Source: Collybia mongolica
Lineage: Eukaryota; Basidiomycota; Agaricomycetes; Agaricales; Clitocybaceae
Assembly (NCBI GenBank): GCA_013420905.1
Contig: JAAXNY010000017.1
Coordinates: 62,001-126,000, forward strand
DNA: 64,000 nucleotides
Direction of reading: 5' to 3'
Under the pieces are notes generated by a model. The model was not told the DNA's origin. It searched no databases and saw only the letters and a program-made list of their open reading frames with translations. Below, piece by piece: positions 11,168 to 21,930 of the stretch (position 1 is the stretch's first letter; every line of letters starts with the position of its first letter). The position numbers and the translations under genes were made by a program.

Positions 11168-12107
11168 AATATTCCTCTTATTTATCACATGGTGTCTTGT
11201 GTCTTGTTACGATATGGTTATATATGTGAGATCGTTTAATGATGGAATGGCGACATTTGAAGTCGCTGAACTCTACTGCACTCGTCTGTTCTGCTCATAC
11301 ATAACCTAGTGCCGGGCTATTCCGGTCCCAACGCTCGCACGAAGCATGAAGCTTGAAGGATTATGAAGGTCCCGTCAAGCCTCATCAGAGTCATCAGACA
11401 CCTCCACCAATGTTTTTGTTCCTTTTCTCCAGATTCACACCTCAGATTCCGAATAGGATCAGATGGGATTGACTAAGGTTGTCGGGCAGACCACTGGGCG
11501 TCTTAGGATGATCTATGACGGCGAGATTGGCTCATGGGAGTTCAAAACCCATAGCCCATTGTATTCTTTGTGTACGTACCCTCCGTCAGTTACGGAGATG
11601 CTAAGCAGGCGAGTGATGCATCAATGAAACCGGAGATCCGAAATCAGACGAAATCATAAAAATGCTAAACCTGGACAAAACCGTCTTCTCATTGCCACAC
11701 ATCTGTTCTTGCACCACATGTATAGAGGGCCGTTTGCCGTGGCCTCTTCGAACTCGGGATAAGGGGGCTTAGACAAGCGCTCCCCCCATTTTGATAGACA
11801 TGCCTGTACCGTCATTGGCATTGGGTGCAGATCGTGTCATTGATTGAGGTCACTCCCGCCAGCTACATACCGTTAATCGTTGATCCCCAAACTACAACTC
11901 GGCTCGACTTCACTTGGGTCATCATAAACTGACCCCATGACGACCATGCGATATGCTTTGCGGCTGGAACACAGAATCCTTGTATCAGCACTCCGCATGG
12001 GGCTAGGGAATTCGGCCTTGATCGCTTCAATGGATGTTGTCACTCGTGGCATAGTAGGGGTGTGCAGAGGGATCCTGCTTCCTATTGACCCCATAGCGCC
12101 GACAACG
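11168..12107. other. Intergenic, no gene seen
   Basis: About 940 bp between two plus-strand genes. Frames are short and non-conserved to the eye. It should contain the 3' end of the membrane-protein gene and the promoter of the multi-pass gene. No distinct regulatory motif was recognised. Confidence 0.4.
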
Positions 12108-13312
12108 ATGCTACCAAACAACCTTGCTCAGCTGATAGGCCTCTTCGTCGAATGTGTTTTCTATGGGCTTTATCTGGCTACTTTCACTGCTTGCATTCGA
12201 ACGATGGTATGGTCTGGCCCAGAACTTCGATGGAGGTCTCGTTTCAAGAACCACTGGTCTATGATGACTGTGGTACTATTGCTATTCATTTGCTCAACTG
12301 TAAATCTAGCACTTGGTTTGTCTCGTATATTCCAAGCGTTTACGCGCTCGGCTGGGTTCAGTTCCACCGAGGAACTTGGACAAGATTGGATCAATATAGT
12401 GAAGGTATGTCAGACGTCCGAACATATATATCGTTTTGATCAGGCTCAAGTCTGTCATCAGCCTTTAACTGTCAATATAGAAACCGTCATCGCTGACGGT
12501 GTATTGGTATGCATCGTGCGAACATATCGGTGAAGAAATTAAGGATTCTACACAGGTACATCGTTGCTGGGTCATATACGGGAGATCACGAAAGATCATC
12601 ACATTTCCTGCTTTGCTGTGGCTTGAAACCGTGGCCTGCACCATTGTGGGGACATACAAACAAACGAACATTCATTCGGGTTCACGATCGAGCGCGAGTA
12701 GCGTAATGCCTATCATCGTGGCTTTCTGGACATCTACCATTTGTCTTAATATTTATGCAACCTGTGAGTGCATACTTTTACTTCTTGTAGTATTTTGATC
12801 TGAAATACCTTAGTCATGATTGTATTCCGCGTGTTGACTGTAGAAAGTCAAAGCGCTGGTCTGGAAGGGTTGCCACCACTATATCCTTTTACTTCCAGAC
12901 GTCGAAGCCGGCTACAATTGGTGACCCGAAGCATCATCGAGTCAGGGTTGATGTACACAGCGATGTCAGTCATCGTTTTCATTACATTTCTCATGAAAAG
13001 CAATGCGGTATATATTACAACAGCTGCCGTGCGTAATTGGGTTATATCACTTCTATCACTTGGTGATTTGATGTTATTCATGTTTTCAGTATATTCAGAT
13101 CATCGGAATTACATTCAACCTTATTCTGATTCGTGTCGCAAGGTGTGGAGACGAGTTTACCGGAAAGCATGGGAATACATTGACTGGAACAAGCTTCACT
13201 TGTGGAATCTCATCTCCTGGTGGAATGGATTTCCCTGGGAATTCGAGCCGTGGGACGACTGACATTGAATCTATTGAAGATTTTCGGGGAGAAGTTGAAA
13301 AGGATGCATGAA
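12108..13312 (+). CDS. Seven-helix-type Agaricomycete membrane protein
   Basis: A 328-aa protein from five exons (12108-12403, 12462-12506, 12556-12763, 12814-13028, 13090-13312), all GT..AG and in frame. About seven hydrophobic helices are visible, starting with LAQLIGLFVECVFYGLYLAT. Conserved landmarks follow: HRCWVIYGRS after helix 3, RSIIESGLMYT before helix 6, and QIIGITFNLILIRVA as helix 7. These match a large, uncharacterised Agaricomycete family of receptor-like membrane proteins that I know only as hypothetical proteins. The C-terminal tail (about 50 residues) is Gly/Ser/Thr-rich with an acidic end. The start was chosen because MLPNNLAQLIG gives the normal family N terminus; upstream in-frame ATGs exist but lack support. 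A signalling role is possible but unproven. Confidence 0.78.
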
Positions 13313-13822
13313 TGGCAGTAGCAACTGACACTCATTAATACCGGTTTCTAGTATAATCATCCTCTATAATAACCTTAAATGTTGTAAAGTATTGCACCCG
13401 TGTAAATAGGCGTTCATGATGTACACATACTCTCCCGTGATTCCGATTCGAATCCTTGATTGGATGTTATACTCACAGGCTTGTGGGGCATGTAACACCA
13501 TGAGAAAGAAACAACATTAGACCGTGCCACTTTATTGATCGCCAAGTTATTATATCCAGTGTGATAGCTGGGATGTCAAAAACGTCTGCCAATCATATAC
13601 GCCTTGTTTCATGACCAACCCATAGCGAAGGCAGGGATATTCCGCAATGTCTCCAAGCGGAGGAAAAGACTAATGACGTTGCTCCGGGTGGTGCTGCCGG
13701 GCAGTGGTTATTTTCCATACTACAGTTTGAACAAGACCCATGTCGTTCTCAGGCTGAGAACGCATTTCATACGCCTTATAAACGATTTCTGAAAAACTGC
13801 TGTCTCATTTCCGTCGTTCGGT

Positions 13823-16262
13823 ATGATTCCACCATCCAGTACCCCATATAATCCTCGAACCGACCCTCGAGACTCTCCATGGCCGGGGAAGATATCAAAC
13901 ACCCTCAGAGCCCGAGATCTAAAGCTCAGTACAGACGGCCTGAACGTCTTGTATCAAGTCGCACCGTTTTACAAGGTCGAGCGCGTCCTTTCTGAGGTAT
14001 GGCTTGCGAGGGTAGACGAGCCCCAAAGCGCACGGCCGTTGACGAACGGCCTGTTCAATGATCGTGCACCGGCTTTCCACCCAGATGGGAAGCGCATCCT
14101 GTTCTTGTCCGACCGGCATAATCCTGGAAAAGCGCTCCACATATACGTGCTGGACATAGTAGAGGGGAAGAGCCCGGAGCCAGTCCCCCTTCTGTCCAGT
14201 TTTGCGAAGAAAGGCGTCCAGGGATTCGAGATATCGCCTGACGGGAATTTCGTCGCGTTCACAAGCGCCGATGAGGACGAGGTACAAGCGGGCGTGGAGG
14301 TTAGCGATGCGAAGGTATTCGGGGGCAGTGGGAGCACTGGTGGATTTTCTAGATTCCGGATATACAGCTTCCGGACAGGCGAGGTTACATCTTTGAAGGG
14401 CGTGAGGCAGGACCGACAAATAGAGAGTGCGACTTGGAGCCCCGACAGCAAATGGCTATTGTACCGTCTGCGAGGAGGTCGTGGCCCCGAATTTGCCGAA
14501 CTAGAGGTCACATTGGAAAGCATTGCAGTTGACGAAGACGAGTGTAAGCCGAACATACTCGGAATCTACCCCCGATCCCCGGCCGGTCCGAACCTGTGGG
14601 TATCGAGTGGGCACGTTCTTTCTCTGCAGAATTACGAACCGAGCAACAGACTCGATGCGCGGACAGTGTTCACCCAGCGTGTGGACAATGCCTTTACGCC
14701 AGTCGCTAAGTTGCGGGGATGGGAAAGATTGTATGGCGAGTCGGAGGATGCCGTTCGTATAGTTGACATGACGCCGGGTGGCGACACCCAGGGGGGTGGG
14801 GTGGTCGCGGTCGAGGTCTGCACAGACGTTGACACCCACATCGACGTCGTCTCCGTCGATAGCAATGGCTCGATGATCATCCGGGGCACTCTGTTCCGCA
14901 CGCACGACGATGCCGTATGGTTCGGTGCATGGGATGCGAAGCGTGTGATAGACGGGGACGGAAAAACGTCATATGTTTTCGCGGGGGTGCTTAGCTCTGG
15001 GATAAAACATGAACCTCCAAATGTGTGGGCCGGTCGAGTGACAGGGGAAGTAAGAGAGATACCGTCGAAGTCTCAGTTATCCTCGCATCTTCAATGGATG
15101 GTTGAGGCACCTACATTCAAAACGGAGGTAGTTTATTGGAACACGGCGGACGGGACACGACTGAGCGGTTTGATTCGCTATCCGCCTGGCTATGACGCTT
15201 CGTGGGGACCGCTGCCAACTGTGATGTTTATCCACGGGGGTCCATATCGGTATGTGCATTTCTCGAGGCTCACTCCGCGAATGAAATTTAGTATGCATGA
15301 CACCGGCGCTTTAGGCGAGATGTACCCGGTACGTTGGGGTCTTCGGTCATGAACAAGGGGGATCTGAACCGAAAACATTAACCAGATTACATGTCCTATT
15401 TTTGTAACTGGCGCGAGCACTTCGCGTGGGCAGGATACTTGGTGATCTCGCCGAACTACAGGGGAAGTAAGTAGCCTCCGGATCCGTAGAACTATTGAGG
15501 TGTGCTCACTGAAGATGTAACAGGCCAAGGGCGAGGCCACACTTTTGCCCATGCCGCTAGCCGAGGGATCGGTGTCTACGACTGGCCGGATTGCGAAAGC
15601 ATGGTCGACATGGTGATCCAGAAAGGATTGGCGGATCCCGCCAGATTGGGCGTCGCAGGATGGAGCCACGGTAAGCAAACTCGGTCAACCCATCAATCAA
15701 GCGCTTACAAGGTAGCCGCGGCAGGCGCATCGCTGGCCGCATGGGGCGTAACCAAAACAAAAACCCGCTTTAAGGCCGCGATCATTGGCGCTGGAGCTTC
15801 AAACTGGGAAGGGATGGTGATGGATTCCGGCTCCCCAGAGCTCGAGGTCAGTGTGCAAGAAAATCTGGTATCTAGGGTAAAGTGACTAAGATGCGGATTG
15901 CAGACTGAGATTGGGCAGAGCGCCCCCTGGGATCATGATGGCCGGGAACAGTCGACGAGGAAGACAAGCCCAATACACTCTGTGGCAGGGGTCGAGACTG
16001 CTGTCCTACTGTTGCATGGCGAAAAGGACGAGAGAATGAATGTTGGGCAAGCGGTTGGGTTATGGAGAGGGCTGAAGAGACGCGCTTCAGAAAGGGGAAG
16101 GGAGGGCGCACAACTTGTTATCTATCCAAGGGAACCACACGGGTAAGTGAATCTAATCGAGGTCGGGGCTATAACTGACCCCAGAGATGCAGATTCGTTG
16201 AACGGAAGCACGCCGAAGAAGTACTGAAGAGAGTTCTTGTTTATTTCAACACCTGGATATGA
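13823..16262 (+). CDS. Peptidase family S9 (prolyl-oligopeptidase/acylaminoacyl-peptidase-like)
   Basis: A 699-aa serine peptidase from seven exons (13823-15249, 15315-15328, 15386-15466, 15524-15670, 15725-15846, 15904-16142, 16193-16262). Residues about 1-400 carry repeated beta-propeller signatures such as FHPDGKRILFLSD, ISPDGNFVAFTS and WSPDSKWLLYRL. The alpha/beta-hydrolase domain follows, with the oxyanion motif FIHGGPY, NYRGS, and the catalytic triad Ser555 in GWSHG, Asp639 in HGEKDERM and His676 in REPHG. The nucleophile elbow ends GWSHGAS rather than the more common GxSxGG. Exon 2 is a 14-nt microexon, required to join HGGPYR in frame to DVPDYMSYF. Lacking a signal peptide, it is probably cytosolic. 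It likely hydrolyses short or N-acylated peptides; substrate preference cannot be read from the sequence. Confidence 0.85.
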
Positions 16263-16517
16263 CCTACAGGCGGTGGTCGATGTTTCAAGTCGATTCTACG
16301 CGTAATTCGAGTTACTGTTCATTGGAAAGCGAATACAACAGATTAAGATAAGCAATACACAGCGTAGTTTTATGACAGCGTGGTTTCGAGATACAGGTAT
16401 GAATAGAGTCGTGATCGATAGCGAATTATAGTCATAGAGACTCGTCTAGTCGTGCGAGATCATCTTTAGATGCTAGGAGTACCTCCTACAATAGAATAGT
16501 CAGCGCTGCTTGAACCA

Positions 16518-17988
16518 TCAAACAGGCGTACTCACCGTAACAAGAGCCTGTCTTGCTTCGTCCTTAATTTCTTTCCACCGCCCCTCATAGGTTCTCAGTA
16601 GCTCGTCATACTCATCCCGTTGTCTCCGGTCTCCCCGCATTGCCGTCCGTATGACAGCTCGTAGCACGCATATACCAGCAACCCACTCCACCTCGTCTGA
16701 CTCCCAGACAGCGTCTCTTGCCATCATTTCAGAGAACGCGCGGCCCATCGCATATGCGTAGCCGCTGTTGTCGGAGTCGCCTGCATGGCCCATTCCGAGC
16801 ATTCCGAGCTCAAGGGCAGCGGCATGTATTCGTGCCCACTGTATGTGGTCCTTTCTCCGTTGTCTGTCATTGGCTATACGCTGCATCTCATCAGTTATTG
16901 ACGACGAGGTAGACGATTGCGATTGCGCTGGAGGACGTTGGCCGGGTGTAGACCGCATGATGGAAGATGGCACCCATGTTGAAAACTTCCTTATCTGCAT
17001 TTGAAGGGCACGAGGTCCGGCGAGCGGACCTGCCACACCAGCGTGGACGATGGAGGGAGGGAAATATGTTGAAGCCTCGAGGAACCGCCTGAGGTATGCG
17101 TGGGGGTCTCTGCTGAAACTGTTTGGATCGGAAGACACGACCTCGAAGAGGGCATCGACAACGGCCGTTAGTGGCGTCGGTGAAGAATCGGACAGTACGA
17201 AACTTTGTATCATAGAGGCAAGGGTGGAGGAATCAACGCCGTGCAGGAATGCCTCGCGGAGGGTGCTGTCACGGTGGGTTAGGTTTAGGCTGAGGTTAAT
17301 GCCATGCGTATGAGGCGTGTGAGGCGAGGGCACCGTGGGTAGTGGTGGGGGTATTGGTGCATTACCTTGAAGGGTACTATACTGGACGATGGCCTGTGAT
17401 GTGTTGACGGGGCTGGTGCTGCTCTCAGCATGGGAATATGGGATGATGGTTGGCGTCGCAGCAACGGGATTCCACGTAAGATCACCCTGCTGCGTATTTG
17501 TAAGGGCTGGGATAGTGAGATGAGTTGATGCGACGGTGGACGATCAACGATGCCTCTTTACCCTTCTCTGCGGCTTTTTTGCCAGATCTTGGCCGGCCTT
17601 CCAACTTTCGCCGCGTGCGCCCTACGGTGTTTTTGAACCAGTTGTAGATTTGCTAGGCACTCGTTAGACGGGGTGATTAGGGTCGAACAAGTGGCGTACC
17701 TCACGAAACCTTGACTCCGATTCCTCGACGCCAACGAACTCATCTGGAAGACCAAAACGCGCGATAAAATCTGAGGCACGTTCCAAGGCGAATTTCTTTG
17801 CATCTCCCCTTATTGAACCTTGGGATCTTCGCTCGAATTCGGGCAGGTTGCTGTGAGGAAGAGAGGAATGAGGAATTGGTGATGATGATGAGATGTAAGA
17901 ATGAGCAGTACCTCTTGAGAAACGTGAGCTGCTGGTCGGTGTAAGCCTTTGGAAGCCTGGGTTTGTGTACCCTAGGATCGCTCGCCAT
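16518..17988 (-). CDS. Homeodomain-like putative DNA-binding protein
   Basis: A 435-aa protein from four exons (17988-17912, 17850-17700, 17652-17562, 17506-16518). The N-terminal 105 residues are well ordered and basic: KAYTDQQLTFLKSNLPEFER, then RASDFIARFGLP, then QIYNWFKNTVGRTRRKLEGR with W81 and F82. The last block resembles a homeodomain recognition helix (usual WFxNRR). The rest is Pro/Ser/Thr-rich followed by a helical region (about 260-435) without a known domain. I know similar proteins only as uncharacterised basidiomycete proteins, so transcription-factor function is an inference. The intron before ALTNTQQ uses an unremarkable GTAAAG donor and is needed for frame. An in-frame upstream start at 18,114 would add 42 residues. 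A short intron near the 3' end could slightly alter the C terminus. Confidence 0.7.
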
Positions 17989-18189
17989 TGCGGCACGCAA
18001 CAGGCACAAAGCCCCAAAAGATTTTGCATGTTGATCGCAAATTGCCGGGATACCTCGTGTGTCCCGGATTTCATTTTTCTGGGGTTTGCACCAAATCGAT
18101 TCTGCAACCCTCATGAATATATGTGATAGCTCTATAAATGTATAACAAGGTATATAGGTATAATTTTCAGCCCGATGTCCAGATCCTCC

Positions 18190-19471
18190 TCAGTTCAGAG
18201 GTTTTCTACTGATAGCTAGCCACATCGGTGTGAAGAGCTAAACAGCATATATTAGCACTCATCGACCGATGCCGCTCAAGACAAAATATGCGCTCACCTT
18301 GGTCTGACCGCCCTTGACCAGTGCATCCCCAGCAACTTTCAGCGATTCACCAACATCGTGGGTTCCCTTGGGCAGGAGCCCAACAAATTCCATAAGACGT
18401 AAAGCGTTATGGGTGACTAATTTGCCACTCCAGCTCATTCGCCACACCGTGAAGTAATCCCACACAGTCTGCGCTTTGAGGATATCCCCCTCTAACGGGT
18501 AGTACCAAGGCACATAATCGTCACGAGCCGCAAGATCCTCCTCGTGCTCAATCTCGAATCCTACTTTCTTCAGCGCTTCACGCGCAAGACGCAGCGGCCG
18601 CATCTCGGGAATCCCATTGCCTAATTCGATTTGATGCGCCAAAGCCTTGTGTTCAGGATTTGTTGGGTCCCAGTCATCCGTCATGCACCATTCATAAACG
18701 CCGAACTGGGGGTGACGTTATGAGGAAGAAAATAATCGTCATGAGATCAATATAATACTTACCACCCCTCCTGGCTTAAGGACCTTGAAGATCTCACCAT
18801 ACACGCCCTCCCATGTAGGAGCATGGACAGTTGCCTCAATGGCATAGACTACACAAAAATTGTGAGAAAAAATCCTAGACGGACAGAACAAACAAAGTAC
18901 CGGCATCGAAATAGCCTTCTCCGAACTGCTCGGAGAGTTTCATGAAGTCACCCTTAACGAATGTAACTTGTTTCTCCAGACCGGCCTTGAGGGTATACTT
19001 CCGCGCGCGCTGGATTTGGAAATCGTTGTTGTTCAAGCCAATGATGTTGGCGTCCGAGAACGTCGCAATCTGGGACGCTGGTCCACCGACACCACAACCA
19101 ACATCGAGCACACGCATCCCGGGGCGCAGGCCCATTTGGGCAGAGAGGTAATGTTCATGTCGGGCAAGTGATGCGAGGAAGGCCTCTCCCTTGAAGAAGC
19201 GCGAAAAATGGAAAGATTGTGACCACCCGTACTCGTACAGTTCCGTCGCACCGTCATAGTAGCCTAGAAAGATAGGCAGGGAAACTGTAAGCGAACAAGG
19301 TGAGGAAAACGGGGAAGTGAGCTGACCGTTCACGACGTCCGTATAACTGCTGAGACGGTTTTCTGCATCAGCATCCTCCTCCTTGTTGAGGTCCTTCTGC
19401 CAAAAATTGGTATAGTTTTCGATACGGCTTCCTACACGGCCGTCGGCGAGGGCAGCGGTATGAGCAGGCAT
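18190..19471 (-). CDS. ERG6: Sterol 24-C-methyltransferase
   Basis: This enzyme transfers a methyl group from S-adenosylmethionine to C-24 of zymosterol or lanosterol-type sterols in ergosterol synthesis at the ER or lipid droplets. It is 349 aa from five exons (19471-19327, 19263-18901, 18848-18763, 18705-18298, 18237-18190), matching the family length (about 340-380). The sterol-binding signature [14 protein letters not shown] lies at about 58-71. The SAM-binding motif [11 protein letters not shown] is at 100-109. Conserved blocks [43 protein letters not shown] and [13 protein letters not shown] follow. The C terminus [12 protein letters not shown] is typical. Nothing suggests damage. The ATG at 19,471 is the first and gives the usual short leader. 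Confidence 0.95.
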
Positions 19472-20520
19472 TATGGGAAGAGGCTGAAGATAAGGGAGTT
19501 AGCTGGAAGCCAAGAAAAATTATTCCCAACATGATGACGCGAAATTTTCAAGAGACTTCAATGTTTCCTAGCGGAATACCAACTCACTACGCACGGATAC
19601 GCATCGTTACAGATAGTTTGTAGAAGTATCTTTCGACACCAAAAAAAAAAAAAAAGAAAGGGAATAGCACTCACGAGGGTATGAACGGTGTGGTGGAGGG
19701 GAGAGAGGTTGTTGTGGCGTAGAAAGGAAGGTGGGCCGATTTATAGCTCGCGGTGGAGAACTTCACATCAGGTCACTTCAATATTTTTTCTTCCATCACA
19801 ATGGCACGTGATTTGTGACCCTAAATGTCGTACGAGTGTAACGACAGCATATAGTCCGAATCGCACGCACACCATCCTCGACGCGTTACTTGGGGAGACA
19901 AATACCGTGCACTTCACCACCTCAGCAAAAAAGTCGTCAGATTCTTTCATTTGGCCTGACATTTCCCCAGGCACCAGGCCTGCCCATCGTATTACCGAAC
20001 TACATATGCCCAGTTACAGACATGTCACCAGAGCCGTAATATATGGAAGAAATCATCGCACCTTACTGAAAACTTGGGTGCTACTAGCACACACATCACC
20101 TTCCATATATTCGTCAACCCAACCTTCCCTTTGATGTTGCATGGTAAATGCAGCTGTCAGTATGAACGGAGTATAGAAGTGGTTTTGGAAAGATTTTCCA
20201 TTAGTAGGAGACATGAAACGTCACATCTTGACCCTTGGATCTCACTACTCTGTACCTGTTTGCCACAGATGTACAGAGTACCTCATGCAATTATCCTCCC
20301 TGTCGGACAGCCCGTCATTCCATACGCACTACTCCATCTTTGGTCAACTATCATTTCAGAATTCCCGCTACTTTAGTAGTGGGTTTTAGGATGGGCCTTC
20401 ACTACGAGTGCGGACACATGTGACCTAATTACATGTGACCTAATTTGGAACTCCGCCATATACCCCCCTAAAATTTTATCTTCACATGTTTCCCCCTTTC
20501 CCCTCGCCCATGCAAATGAT
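19472..20520. other. Gene-free region upstream of erg6
   Basis: No coding gene is supported. A 15-nt A run lies at about 19,642-19,656, roughly 170 bp upstream of the erg6 start. This stretch should hold the erg6 promoter and 5' UTR; no sterol-response element could be recognised with confidence. It grades into the gene-poor repeat-like zone. Confidence 0.4.
20414..20446 (+). repeat. 15-bp tandem repeat ACATGTGACCTAATT x2
   Basis: Two perfect adjacent copies of ACATGTGACCTAATT are present, each containing the palindrome ACATGT and the word TGACCTAAT. They are far from any supported gene start (about 950 bp upstream of erg6). They could be a duplicated regulatory site or chance. Confidence 0.5.
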
Positions 20521-20539
20521 GCGTATTTCTAAAAGCGAT

Positions 20540-20890
20540 GCTTGACCTCAACAGGGACGCCATAATAGGAAAATCCTATTGCTGCGCAAGGACATATTCG
20601 CTGATAATATGTGAAAAAAGTGCAGAATGGTGATTTTGAGTAAGTACCTGTTGACATTGTAAACAGCGTTAATGTAGTGTAACAAGTCTTCATCGTCTTG
20701 CGGAAGGTGAAGGATTGCCGGAGAATTACCAAAGAATTTGTCACGATTGTTATCTCTGATCTCGCGGAAAAAAAAGAATGCAATGATAGAACACTGCAAT
20801 GGACTTGGTGTTGTGATAGTCTGCCTGCGATGATTAAATCACCTTCTGGGAAAAGGATGGGGGTTGGCAGCTTGTCAGACGCTGACATGG
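20540..20890 (-). pseudogene. Possible BTB/POZ-domain protein relic
   Basis: Minus-strand frames give LPTPILFPEGDLIIAG, then in another frame FREIRDNNRDKFFGNSP and LHLPQDDEDLLHYINAVYN. This order recalls the N terminus of the many Agaricomycete BTB-domain proteins (FPDGN..., FRDM..., DSPEDLKHFLKALYD). At least one frame change separates the two parts and no full-length frame exists. Identity is tentative because no motif is decisive. Confidence 0.35.
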
Positions 20891-21197
20891 CACAAAAAAA
20901 GGGTGAAAGTAAGATACTTCTATTGTATTGTGTCCTTAAATACGTGTGGTGAGACCATCTTATTCAGGGAGCTGACCCCCTATAAAATGAGATGTTCCCC
21001 ACAATCAGATACAAATCAAAATTAGTAGTATGTAAAGACTGCGCAACAGTATTGGGACCGTATTAAGAATCATGCACAACACTGCGAATGAGGGACCACA
21101 TTGGCTCATCTAATCTGGCATTGTAAGGTAACCATGGACGGGAATTGACCTTTGGCGAAGGGATAGGAATGAAAAGGCCATGATTATCACCTAATCA

Positions 21198-21930
21198 TCA
21201 AATTGTGCCGGAGCACGAACCAAAGACTTTGCACGTGTGCCCACAATACTCAGGCCATGCCATGAGCCCCCACACTAGGCTGAAACCACGGCCAACGTAC
21301 TTGGAAAAGCATGCCTGGATTGATTCACGGTTCAACAATGAACAGGCCAGAATAGATTGGTTTTTCAAACCACAGTGGGCAGCTGTGAGGCGTGGGTACA
21401 TAGAATAGACACCCCGGGCTGAAATGAAATTCATCACAAGCATCGAATGGAACTGGTAAATCACGTGTAATGGATTCTCTGTAGTGGTTGCTATAACCTG
21501 AATGTGATGCCTGCCATTGAATAGGAGGTATATTGCTGAAATGCCTATAAAACTAGGGTAATCTGTGGCATCATTGCTCGTAGCCAAACCGCATGGCTAA
21601 CAACCAGAATAGTCATGATGAATGTGCCATGGGCACATATAAATCCATGTCTCCTGGAGTGAACAACCATGGTAAAATGACGAGAAGGGCACATGACCCT
21701 GAAACGATGCTTTGTGTGGAATGGAATGTATCCTGCATAAGGTCCGGATCAATGTTGAAAGCCCAAAACATGTTTTCAATGCAGAGTGGTACATGGTATT
21801 CTACAAGCTTCATGTAGAAGTGCGATGTCGAGCCCAACAGACAAAGGGTAGGAATGGAAACAAATTCCAAAATATATGATTGAAGTTCGGGGGGAAGCTC
21901 CTGGAAATAGTCACTATTGTGACCTATGGG
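21198..21930 (-). pseudogene. F-box-like Agaricomycete repeat-family protein, frameshifted
   Basis: The 5' half (about 21,930-21,600) reads DYFQELPPELQSYILEFVS followed by IPTLCLLGSTSHFYMKL, an F-box-like start, ending at a stop after DLYVPMAHSS. The 3' half (21,587-21,198) continues in another frame with YQFHSMLVMNFISARGVYSM, YPRLTAAHCGL and YVGRGFSLVWGL. Proteins with this order are very numerous in Agaricomycete genomes and uncharacterised. The stop plus frame change makes this a decayed copy. Function is unknown; the F-box reading is by resemblance only. Confidence 0.5.

Noticed and set aside
16518..17988. Mating-type A (HD1/HD2) locus
   Set aside because: Only one homeodomain-like gene, no divergent partner, and no mitochondrial intermediate peptidase gene nearby.
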